A stretch of DNA of 21,722 bases from DASUSH01 sp036375215 (lineage in GTDB: Bacteria > Actinomycetota > Thermoleophilia > Solirubrobacterales > 70-9). A model generated the notes under the pieces. That model was given only the letters and a program-made list of their open reading frames with translations, ran no database searches and was not told where the DNA came from. This document shows positions 6,577-13,051 of the stretch, one piece after another. How positions within the stretch are numbered: position 1 is the stretch's first letter; each line of letters starts with the position of its first letter. The translations under genes and the position numbers were made by a program. The stretch is taken from contig DASUSH010000056.1 of the NCBI GenBank assembly GCA_036375215.1, positions 1 through 21,722 on the forward strand, given 5' to 3'.

Positions 6577-6582
6577 TAGAGT
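6577..6582 (+). promoter_or_regulatory. -10 element (TAGAGT), probable leaderless start of the four-gene run
   Basis: TAGAGT ends 9 bases before the GTG at 6592 and begins 6 bases after the preceding stop codon. There is no Shine-Dalgarno sequence in this gap. The arrangement matches the one at 5982-5996, so both genes may be read from leaderless transcripts. Confidence 0.4.
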
Positions 6583-6591
6583 TCCGCGCCC

Positions 6592-8376
6592 GTGCTCTCC
6601 CGGATCCGCTACTTCTTCGAGGACATCGGCTACTGGTTCTCGGACCGGCTTGGCCTCGGCCGCAGGCGCAGGCGCAATCGCGGCGCGCTGCCCGAGGCCG
6701 GCGCCGGCGCGGCGCCGGCTGCCGAGCCGCCGCCCGCCGAGTCGCCCCCCGCCGGGGCGACCGCGGCCGCTCCCGAGGTGCCGGCGCACCCGCCGCCCGC
6801 GGACGTCCCGCCGCCGCAGCCCAAGCGCCGCCGCTTCCGGCGCCGCAAGCGCACCGAGGACGAAACCCGGCCGGCCACCGAGGTGAAGCCCGAGGACGCG
6901 GGGGCCGCGGCTGCGGCCGGCCCCGCCGTGGCGAGCCCGGCCACCGACCCCTCGGCGGCGGAGACCGCCCAGCTCCAGCCGACCGCGCCGCCGGCGAAGC
7001 GCTCGCGCTTCGGGCGGCCGTCGCTGCCGCGCCCGAGCCTGCCTCGGCCCCGCCTGCCGCGCCCGAGCCGCCCGAAGCTGCGGCGCCCGGGGCGGCCCGG
7101 GAAGCGCGGGGTGATCATCGGCGTGGTCGTCCTGCTCGCCGCGGCGGTCGCCGCCGTCTACCTGGCCACCGACTTCGACTTCGGCGGCGGGGACGCCGCG
7201 CAGCCGCCCGCGCCGCGGATCGTGATCGAGGAGGGCGAGGCGGCGCCGCAGCCGAAGGAGGCGCCCGAGCTCGGCTTCCCGGCGTTCGCCACCAAGAACA
7301 CCACGCGCGTGTCCGGCGCCAACCCGATCGCCGACGCGGCCGGGGTCGCGCTCGCGACCGCGCCCGCGACCGGCGGGGTGGAGGGCCCGGCGGCGGTCTC
7401 GATCGTCGCCGAGGACGACTGGCCGGCCGCGATCGCGGCGTCGTCGCTCGTCGCCGAGCCGATCGGCGCGCCGATCCTGCTCTCCCAGCCCGACGAGGTC
7501 CCCGAGCTGACCCTGACCGCGCTCTCCGAGCTCGCGCCGAAGGGCTCCCCGGAGACGGGCGACAACCAGCTCTTCCGCTTCGGCGGGGCGCTCGCCCCGG
7601 AGGGCCTGCGCGCCCAGGACGTCGACGGCGCCAACCCGGCCGAGCTCGCCGCGGAGGCGGCGGCGGAGCGGGAGCGGCTCACCGGGGAGAAGCCGGAGCA
7701 CGTCGTCCTGGTTTCCTCCGACCGGCCCGAGTTCGCGATGCCCGCGGCGGCCTGGGCCGCGCGCTCGGGCGACCCGGTGCTCTTCGTCCAGAGCGAGTCG
7801 GTCCCGACGCCGACCCTCGAGGCGCTGCGCGAGCTCGAGGACGTGCCGGCCTACGTGCTCGGGCCGGCGCCGGTGGTCTCGAACGAGGTCATCGACCAGA
7901 TCGCCAAGGAGACGAAGGCCGAGCCGAAGCGGATCGGCGAGGACGACGCGGTCTCGAACTCGATCGCCTTCGCACGCTACTCCGACGGGAGCTTCGGCTG
8001 GAACGTCACCGATCCCGGCCACGGCCTGGTGCTGGCGAACGCGACGCGCCCGGCGGACGCCGGCGCCGCGGCGCCGCTATCGGCGAGCGGCAAGTGGGGG
8101 CCGCTCCTGCTCACCGACAACGCGGAGGTCCTGCCCGCGCCGCTCGAGGGCTACCTGCTCGACATCAAGCCGGGATACGTGGACGACCCGACCCGCGCCG
8201 TCTACAACCACGCCTGGCTGATCGGCGACCAGGAGGCGATCTCGGTCGACGTCCAGGCCCAGGTCGACGAGCTCCTCGAGCTCGCCAAAGTACAGTCCGG
8301 CCGCGGCCAGGATTCCGGCACGCTGCCGGGCCAGGGCGAGCCCGAGTCCCAGCCCGACACCGGCGACAAGCCATGA
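6592..8376 (+). CDS. Membrane-anchored protein with CWB2-like (cell wall-binding repeat 2) domain
   Basis: A 594-residue single-pass protein. Residues 1-172 are cytoplasmic by the positive-inside rule: a short amphipathic start (YFFEDIGYWFSDRLGLG), a run of Arg, a long Ala/Pro-rich stretch, and a basic repeat region at 143-168 (SLPRPSLPRPRLPRPS). The membrane helix is at 174-192. The outer part holds three CWB2-like units at about 238-330, 343-445 and 448-555. Telling patterns are TRVSGANPIADAAGVA, HVVLVSSDRPEFAMPAAAWA, GDPVLFVQSESVPTPTLEAL and AYVLGPAPVVSNEVIDQI, which match the known pattern R-x-S-G-x-[ND]R-x-x-TA, V-x-[VI]-[AV]-[ST], A-P-[IV]-L-L, and V-x-[IV]-[IL]-G. In other bacteria such repeats bind anionic wall polymers. 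It begins at GTG, probably leaderless, and heads a tight run of four genes. Confidence 0.78.
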   Translation: MLSRIRYFFEDIGYWFSDRLGLGRRRRRNRGALPEAGAGAAPAAEPPPAESPPAGATAAAPEVPAHPPPADVPPPQPKRRRFRRRKRTEDETRPATEVKPEDAGAAAAAGPAVASPATDPSAAETAQLQPTAPPAKRSRFGRPSLPRPSLPRPRLPRPSRPKLRRPGRPGKRGVIIGVVVLLAAAVAAVYLATDFDFGGGDAAQPPAPRIVIEEGEAAPQPKEAPELGFPAFATKNTTRVSGANPIADAAGVALATAPATGGVEGPAAVSIVAEDDWPAAIAASSLVAEPIGAPILLSQPDEVPELTLTALSELAPKGSPETGDNQLFRFGGALAPEGLRAQDVDGANPAELAAEAAAERERLTGEKPEHVVLVSSDRPEFAMPAAAWAARSGDPVLFVQSESVPTPTLEALRELEDVPAYVLGPAPVVSNEVIDQIAKETKAEPKRIGEDDAVSNSIAFARYSDGSFGWNVTDPGHGLVLANATRPADAGAAAPLSASGKWGPLLLTDNAEVLPAPLEGYLLDIKPGYVDDPTRAVYNHAWLIGDQEAISVDVQAQVDELLELAKVQSGRGQDSGTLPGQGEPESQPDTGDKP

Positions 8377-8392
8377 TCGAGGCGAGCGAGCG

Positions 8393-8638
8393 ATGAGCGA
8401 GGCGGAGCGGCCGGACCGGCTGACACCCGGCCGCGAGGCGACGGTCGAGGACGTCCGCGCCCTGGCCGGGCCCGCGACGCCCCACTTCGCGCTGCAGACC
8501 CGCAACCGGATCCGGCGCCTGATCGCGCCGCTTCCGGCCGATCACCCGGCCCGGATCGAGGGCGATCGCCAGATCGCCCGCCTCGAGGACCTCGCCCAGC
8601 ACAGCGGCGAGCCACGCGGGGCCGGCCCCCGCGCGTGA
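8393..8638 (+). CDS. Small hypothetical protein (81 aa)
   Basis: An 81-residue hydrophilic, probably helical protein: MSEAERPDRLTPGREATVED, then PHFALQTRNRIRRLIAPLPADHPAR, then a second helix and a Gly/Arg tail. I do not recognise it. No membrane segment, Cys cluster or catalytic motif is present. The ATG is 16 bases after the preceding stop, with GAGGCGAG placed as a ribosome site. Its TGA overlaps the next gene's ATG (TGATG). Sandwiched in a co-directional run, it is very likely expressed, perhaps as a partner of the methyltransferase; that link is inference. Confidence 0.7.
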   Translation: MSEAERPDRLTPGREATVEDVRALAGPATPHFALQTRNRIRRLIAPLPADHPARIEGDRQIARLEDLAQHSGEPRGAGPRA

Positions 8639-9492
8639 TGGCGAGCGGATCGAGATCGGCGCCGCAGGCGCCCGCGGCCGAGCGGGCGGCGGAGCTGCTT
8701 GCCGCCGATCACCGCGACGCCGGGGCCGGCTGGCCCGCCGAGGGATACCTCGACCTGCTCGGCGACGACACGAACTCCGACGCCGCCGCCGACGGCGACG
8801 TCCCGGGGACCGGCATCACCCAGGCGCTGATGAACACCCGGATCGTGCCGACGATCTACGAGCGCTGGTGGCGGCCGAGCCTCGCCCGGGTGGCGAAGGG
8901 CGTGACCGGCCCGGGCATGGCCGAGGAGGTCCGGATCGCGCGCCTTTTGATGGGCCTCTCGCGCGGGGACACGGTGCTCGACGTCGCCTGCGGTCCCGGA
9001 AACTTCACGCGCGAGTTCGCCCGCGACGCGGGCGAGGACGGCCTCGTCGTCGGACTCGACGGCTCGCGGACGATGCTCGAGCGCGGCGCGGAGGAGCTGC
9101 GTCGCTCCGGCCTCGGCAACCTCGCGTTGGTCCGCGGCGACGCGACCGCGCTGCCGTTCGCCGACGGCGGCTTCGACGGGGTCTGCTGCTTCGCGGCGCT
9201 GCACCTGTTCGCCGACCCGTTCGCCGCCCTCGACGAGATGACCCGCGTGCTGCGGCCGGGCGGCCGGATCGCGCTCATGGCCTCGGTCCGCCGCCGGCTC
9301 ACGCTGCCGCCGCTCGTGCCGCTGATCGAGCGGACGAGCGGGATGCGGCTGTTCGAGGCCGGCGAGCTGACCGACGCGCTCTCCGAGCGCGGCTACGCCG
9401 AGATCCACCAGCGGCTCGCGGGCATGGTCCAGTTCGTCGGCGGGCGCCTGGCCTTGGGCGACGGCGCGCCCGGGGCCGGAACGGGCCGGTAG
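8638..9492 (+). CDS. Class I SAM-dependent methyltransferase
   Basis: This 284-residue protein has a Rossmann-type methyltransferase core. Motif I VLDVACGPGNF is at 113-123, the acidic residue binding the SAM ribose is Asp141 in GLDGS, motif III is RGDATALPF (167-174), and the post-motif LRPGGRIALM is at 205-214. The N-terminal 60 residues are Ala/Asp-rich and probably disordered, followed by NTRIVPTIYERWWRP, a segment common in small-molecule and lipid methyltransferases of actinobacteria. The substrate is unknown. ATG at 8638 is chosen over the GTG at 8635 because it gives the TGATG overlap with the preceding stop. The TAG stop is followed directly by the next gene's ATG, so the pair is translationally coupled. 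Confidence 0.88.
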   Translation: MASGSRSAPQAPAAERAAELLAADHRDAGAGWPAEGYLDLLGDDTNSDAAADGDVPGTGITQALMNTRIVPTIYERWWRPSLARVAKGVTGPGMAEEVRIARLLMGLSRGDTVLDVACGPGNFTREFARDAGEDGLVVGLDGSRTMLERGAEELRRSGLGNLALVRGDATALPFADGGFDGVCCFAALHLFADPFAALDEMTRVLRPGGRIALMASVRRRLTLPPLVPLIERTSGMRLFEAGELTDALSERGYAEIHQRLAGMVQFVGGRLALGDGAPGAGTGR

Positions 9493-10155
9493 ATGAAGGA
9501 GCTCGCGCCCGGCGTCTTCCAGGTCGGCGGCTTCCCGCCGAACGGCATCAACGTCTACGTCATCGACGGGATCCTGATCGACGCCGCGACCCGCTACGCC
9601 GGCCGCAGGATCCTGCGCCAGCTCGACGGCCACGAGATCACCGCGCACGCGCTCACCCACGCGCACCCCGATCACCAGGGCGCGAGCCACCGCGTCTGCG
9701 AGGAGCTCGGGATCCCCTTCTGGGTCGGCGCCGCCGACGTCCCGGCCGCCGAGAACCCGGACCTGATCGCCGAGCGCCAGCCGGACCACCCGGTCGCAAA
9801 GTTCTTCCACAAGGTCTGCACCGGGCCCGGTCACACGGTCGACCGCCCGCTCTCGGAGGGCGAGCGGATCGGCAGCTTCGAGGTGCTCGAGGTACCCGGG
9901 CACTCGGCCGGACACGTCGCGTTCTGGCGCGAGTCCGACCGCGTGCTCGTCGCCGGTGACGTCTTCAACACCGCGAACCCGTTCACCGGGCTGCCCGGCC
10001 TGCGCCTCCCCTACGACTTCTTCACGCCCGACCCGGCCGAGAACCGGCGCTCGGCGAAGCGGCTGGGCGCGCTCGAGCCCTCGCTCATGCTCGTCGGCCA
10101 CGGGCCGCCGCTGCGCGACGCGCGGAAGCTGGCCGAGTTCACCGCCGGGCTCTAG
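9493..10155 (+). CDS. Metallo-beta-lactamase fold hydrolase
   Basis: A 220-residue cytoplasmic protein of the MBL superfamily with a full two-metal site: HAHPDH at 56-61 (His56, His58, Asp60, His61), His137 in GHSAGH, Asp156 in AGDVF and His203 in GHGPPL. Overall size resembles glyoxalase II and related thioester or lactone hydrolases, but the glyoxalase II C-terminal substrate domain is absent, so it is a short member with unknown substrate. The start ATG directly follows the methyltransferase stop. The stop TAG overlaps the stop of the convergent oxidoreductase in CTAG. It closes the four-gene plus-strand run. Confidence 0.9.
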   Translation: MKELAPGVFQVGGFPPNGINVYVIDGILIDAATRYAGRRILRQLDGHEITAHALTHAHPDHQGASHRVCEELGIPFWVGAADVPAAENPDLIAERQPDHPVAKFFHKVCTGPGHTVDRPLSEGERIGSFEVLEVPGHSAGHVAFWRESDRVLVAGDVFNTANPFTGLPGLRLPYDFFTPDPAENRRSAKRLGALEPSLMLVGHGPPLRDARKLAEFTAGL

Positions 10156-11186
10156 GCGCCCGGCGCGAACGCCTCGACGATGCGCCGCTGGTACTCGGCG
10201 ATCTCCTCGGGAGAGAGGAAGTAGGTCGGCGGCGTGAGGAAGATCCCGTCGCCGCGCTCGGCGACCTCGGTGACGCGGGCGCGGACCTTGTCCAGGGGAC
10301 CGGCGGCGCAGTAGGCGTCGACCATCTCGTCGGGGACGTGCCCCGGCATCGCGGCGAAGTCGCCGGCTCGGAAGGCTTCGCCGACGGCCGCGGCGGCCTC
10401 GCCGAAGCCGTGCATCTCCCACAGCGGCATGTAGGTGCGCACCGTGGCGTAGAAGCAGATCGTCTTGCGGGCCGCGTCGTAGGCGGCCTCCTCGTCGTCC
10501 GAGATCGCGCAGGCGACCGTCGGCAGGAAGTCGAAGCCGGCGCGGTCGCGCCCGGAGCGCTCGAGGCCCGTCTCGAAGTTGGCCACGAGGACCTCGTCGA
10601 GCCAGCGCATCGAGCACATCGGGTGGCCGATCAGCCCGTCGGCGACGTCGCCCGCCATGCGGGCCATGCCCTCACGGACGGCGGCGGTGTAGATCGGGAT
10701 CGCCTCGCGGGCCGCCGGGTGCGGCCGGACCCAGCCCTTGATGTCGATGTCGTGGTACTCGCCCTGGTAGCGGATCGGCTCGCCGGCGCCGGCCTGGGCC
10801 ATGATCAGCCGGGTCGCCTCGATCGTCTCCTTCAGGTGCGGGGCCGGCCGGCCGTACTCGGCGTTGTGCCAGGTCTCGTTCAGGCGCTTCACGCCCGCCC
10901 CGAGCCCGAGCCGGAAGCGCCCGCCGGCGATCTCGTCGATGTCGAGCGCGGAAACCGCGAGGATGAACGGGCTGCGCGTGAACGCCCACGCGATCCCCGT
11001 GCCGATGCCGATTCCCTCGGTGCGGGCGGCGAGGAAGGTCGCCTGGGTGACCGAGCTGCGAAAGAGCTCGGGTGTCCAGACGCAGTCGATTCCGGCCGCC
11101 TCGGCGGCGAGGGCCTGGCGCTCCAGGTCGCCGACGTCGCCGCCGATCGCGGCGATCGATACCCGCTCGAGCGGGTCGGGAGCCAT
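10152..11186 (-). CDS. Luciferase-like (LLM class) oxidoreductase, probably F420-dependent
   Basis: A 344-residue TIM-barrel protein of the luciferase-like monooxygenase superfamily. The pattern is VSIAAIGGDVGDLERQALAA, GIDCVWTPELF (residues 33-43), IGIGTGIAWAFTRSPF (59-74), then ALDIDEIAGGRFRLGLGAG (80-98), which is the family's most conserved block, with RFRLGLGAG at 90-98. Later IPIYTAAVREGMARMAGDVADG forms the usual barrel strand and helix. Actinobacterial members of this group normally use coenzyme F420 rather than FMN; that is family knowledge, and the substrate is unknown. The start lies 15 bases after the stop of the upstream lipoprotein gene, so the three minus-strand genes 12292-10152 form a likely operon. 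The ribosome site is weak. Confidence 0.88.
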   Translation of the reverse strand: MAPDPLERVSIAAIGGDVGDLERQALAAEAAGIDCVWTPELFRSSVTQATFLAARTEGIGIGTGIAWAFTRSPFILAVSALDIDEIAGGRFRLGLGAGVKRLNETWHNAEYGRPAPHLKETIEATRLIMAQAGAGEPIRYQGEYHDIDIKGWVRPHPAAREAIPIYTAAVREGMARMAGDVADGLIGHPMCSMRWLDEVLVANFETGLERSGRDRAGFDFLPTVACAISDDEEAAYDAARKTICFYATVRTYMPLWEMHGFGEAAAAVGEAFRAGDFAAMPGHVPDEMVDAYCAAGPLDKVRARVTEVAERGDGIFLTPPTYFLSPEEIAEYQRRIVEAFAPGA

Positions 11187-11201
11187 CGAGGCGCCCCGGC
11201 C

Positions 11202-11720
11202 TTAGTTGCCGCCGCAGGCGGTCAGCCCGAACTCCTGCGCGCGCCGGTTGACCTCGGTGAACGGGTCGTCGCCGCTGCCGATCACGCTCGGGTCGTCGGC
11301 GACCTCGTCGAGCGCGGCCTGCGCGTCGTCGATGATCCCCTGGAACTCCTCCGCGTCCTCCTCGGGCGGGTCGAGCTCGCTGAGCTGGTCCAGCTGGTCC
11401 TGGATGTTCGGGACCACGGTGTCCTCCACGAAGGCCTCCTGCTCGGATGCCGGTGGCTCCTGGTTGGAGTTGCCGAACACCTCCTGCGCCTCGGCGTCGA
11501 TCTCCTTGTCGCCCTGCTCGCAGATCGCGTCCGCCTCCTCGATGAGCGCCGCGCGCTCCTCGCTCACCTCGGCGCCGGTCGCGCCGGTGGCCCCGGAGGT
11601 CCCCTCCGTCGTCGTCGTCGTGGACGACGTCGTGGTCTCGTCATCGTCATCGCCGCAGCCGGCGGCAACCAGACCGGTGGTCAGGACTACCGCGAGCAGC
11701 ATCGAGAGCTTCTTCGGCAC
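11202..11720 (-). CDS. Acidic lipoprotein, paralogue of its upstream neighbour
   Basis: A 172-residue exported protein: MPKKLSMLLAVVLTTGLVAAGC places a signal peptide and lipid-modified Cys22, followed by an Asp run and a Thr/Ser-rich linker with GATGATGAE (43-51). The rest is acidic and helical, with Cys67 (ADAICEQ) in the first helix, LSELDPPEEDAEEF at 113-126 and Cys169 near the C-terminus. The two non-lipid cysteines and the PPE motif are shared with the next gene upstream. No enzyme motif exists. The start is GTG at 11720, fixed by a strong ribosome site and by the signal peptide; longer in-frame reading upstream is Arg-rich and implausible. It probably sits on the outer face of the membrane; the function is unknown. 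Confidence 0.82.
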   Translation of the reverse strand: MPKKLSMLLAVVLTTGLVAAGCGDDDDETTTSSTTTTTEGTSGATGATGAEVSEERAALIEEADAICEQGDKEIDAEAQEVFGNSNQEPPASEQEAFVEDTVVPNIQDQLDQLSELDPPEEDAEEFQGIIDDAQAALDEVADDPSVIGSGDDPFTEVNRRAQEFGLTACGGN

Positions 11721-11723
11721 GGA

Positions 11724-11731
11724 CTTCCTTT
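11724..11731 (-). promoter_or_regulatory. Ribosome-binding site that fixes a GTG start
   Basis: AAAGGAAG on the minus strand lies 3 bases before the GTG at 11720, with AGGA at the usual spacing. It supports the short lipoprotein reading over the much longer open frame that runs to 12530. Confidence 0.55.
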
Positions 11732-11758
11732 CGTTCGTGATTGCTGGTGCGCCCGGCA

Positions 11759-12292
11759 TCAGCCGGTCTCCTCGGCGCCGGTGGCGCCGGTCGTCTCGCC
11801 TTCGCCGCAGTTCTCGGGGACGCCGAGCTCCGCCGCGAGCTGGTCGCTCTCGGCCTCGAGCTGGTCGACCTGCTCGGTGATGTCGTTCTGCTCGCCGCTC
11901 GCCGCCGCGAAGACGTCCTCGGCGTTGTTCTCGAGCAGGTCGACGGACTCGTTCAGGTTGGAGATCAGCTGGTCGTAGGTGTCGGCCTGGTCCTCGGGCG
12001 GGGTGATCGCCTCGAGGTCGGAGATCAGGCCGTCGTAGACCGGGACGAGCTCGTCCTGGACGAGCGCGACGAGGTCGCCCTCGCCGTTCAGGACCGCGCC
12101 CTGCAGGGCCTCCTGGCTCTGGGCGAGCTCCGCGCCGGCGGCGTCGCAGGCCGCCGTGACCTCGGCGACGAAGTCCTCGGAGCCGGCGGCGTCGTCGCTC
12201 GACGTGGTAGCCGACTCGTCGTCGCCGCCGCAGGCCGCGATCGCCAGGCCGGCGAGCGCCGCGACGGCGAACACCACGGTCTTCTTCGGCAT
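11759..12292 (-). CDS. Acidic lipoprotein, paralogue of the downstream lipoprotein
   Basis: A 177-residue lipoprotein: MPKKTVVFAVAALAGLAIAAC gives a signal peptide and lipobox Cys21, then a short acidic Ser/Thr linker. The body is helical and acidic, with Cys49 (VTAACDA) in the first helix, LEAITPPEDQADTYDQLI (93-110), a coiled-coil stretch (DITEQVDQLEAESDQLAAEL) and Cys162 (PENCGEG). It shares its opening MPKK, the two cysteines, the L-x-x-[IL]-x-PPE motif and a TGATGAE segment with the next gene, although here TGATGAE is at the C-terminal end. Cys49-Cys162 could form a disulfide. A ribosome site AGGAGAG lies 8 bases before the ATG. It is the first gene of the likely three-gene unit ending with the LLM oxidoreductase. 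Confidence 0.85.
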   Translation of the reverse strand: MPKKTVVFAVAALAGLAIAACGGDDESATTSSDDAAGSEDFVAEVTAACDAAGAELAQSQEALQGAVLNGEGDLVALVQDELVPVYDGLISDLEAITPPEDQADTYDQLISNLNESVDLLENNAEDVFAAASGEQNDITEQVDQLEAESDQLAAELGVPENCGEGETTGATGAEETG

Positions 12293-12375
12293 CGCTTGGT
12301 CTCTCCTGAGTGGTCTCGCGGGGGCTGGAACCTACATGCAAGCCCGCCGGCGAGCGGGTTACGCCGGCCGTCACC

Positions 12376-13002
12376 TCAGGCCGGCGTTTTGTCGAGCGAG
12401 CGCCAGAGGTACAGACAGGCGAGGGTGCGCTGGGGGCGCCACGGGTCGGAGATCCGCTCGAGGTCGGTCGGGCCCGGGAGGTCGTCGAGCCCGTAGGCGA
12501 TCTCGATCGCCCGCCGGATGCCGAGGTCACCGGCTGAGATCACGTCGGGGCGGCCGAGGTGGAAGATCAGGAACATCTCGGCGGTCCAGCGGCCGATCCC
12601 CTTGATCTCGGTGAGGTCGGCGACGACGTCCTCGTCGGAGAGCTCGCTGATCCGGTCGAGGTCGAGCTCGCCGCTCACGACGTGGCCGGCGAGGTCCTTG
12701 ACGTAGGCGGCCTTCGATCCCGAGAGCCCGGCGCCGCGCAGGAGGTCGGTCTCCGCCTCGACGACGGCCTCCGGGCTCGGGTCCCCGCCGAGCGCCTCCT
12801 CGAACTTGGCCCAGATCGACGCCGCGGCCTTGGTCGAGACCTGCTGGCCGACGATCGCGCGCGCGAGCGCGATGTAGGCGTCCGGGCGCGAGCCGCGCCG
12901 GTCGATCGCGGGATCGATCGGGCCCTGCGCGTCGATCAGGCCGCGCAGGACCGGGTCCTGCTTGCGCAGGTACTCGTCGGCCTCAGTGAACCCGGAGCTC
13001 AT
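12376..13002 (-). CDS. DNA-3-methyladenine glycosylase II (AlkA/MAG-type, HhH-GPD)
   Basis: A 208-residue base-excision repair enzyme that removes alkylated bases such as 3-methyladenine. The HhH-GPD fold is complete: IVGQQVSTKAA at 50-60, the helix-hairpin-helix LTEIKGIGRWTAEMF at 130-144, and the catalytic Asp159 in SAGDLGIRRA. There is no C-terminal Cys cluster, which excludes the iron-sulfur Nth/MutY groups. The length matches the compact yeast MAG and Bacillus-type enzymes; the N-terminal AlkA extension of E. coli is absent. The start follows the thiolase stop on the same strand by 33 bases, so read-through is possible. The ribosome site is only GGCGG. DNA contacts at the hairpin are conserved, so activity is expected. 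Confidence 0.9.
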   Translation of the reverse strand: MSSGFTEADEYLRKQDPVLRGLIDAQGPIDPAIDRRGSRPDAYIALARAIVGQQVSTKAAASIWAKFEEALGGDPSPEAVVEAETDLLRGAGLSGSKAAYVKDLAGHVVSGELDLDRISELSDEDVVADLTEIKGIGRWTAEMFLIFHLGRPDVISAGDLGIRRAIEIAYGLDDLPGPTDLERISDPWRPQRTLACLYLWRSLDKTPA

Positions 13003-13032
13003 CCCGCCGTGGCCCGCCGGGACCGGACGCCA

Positions 13033-13051
13033 GATTCAGACCCTCTGAATC
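13033..13051. terminator. Perfect hairpin containing the thiolase stop codon
   Basis: GATTCAGA (13033-13040) and TCTGAATC (13044-13051) are 8-bp arms around CCC. The thiolase TGA stop (13038-13036) lies inside the left arm. No T-run follows, so termination would not be of the standard intrinsic kind. It separates thiolase from the glycosylase gene. Confidence 0.4.

Noticed and set aside
6376..8022. A 548-codon open frame on the minus strand
   Set aside because: It is the antisense shadow of the CWB2-like gene; its product is Arg/Gly-rich without domains, and the plus strand has recognisable protein patterns and a promoter.
8542..10617. A 691-codon minus-strand open frame
   Set aside because: It spans the opposite strand of the methyltransferase and MBL hydrolase genes, both of which have intact catalytic motifs. 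Its translation is Arg-rich with no domain.
11202..12530. Longer version of the lipoprotein gene reaching 12530
   Set aside because: The extension overlaps the second lipoprotein in another frame and is Arg-rich. A ribosome site and signal peptide mark the GTG at 11720.
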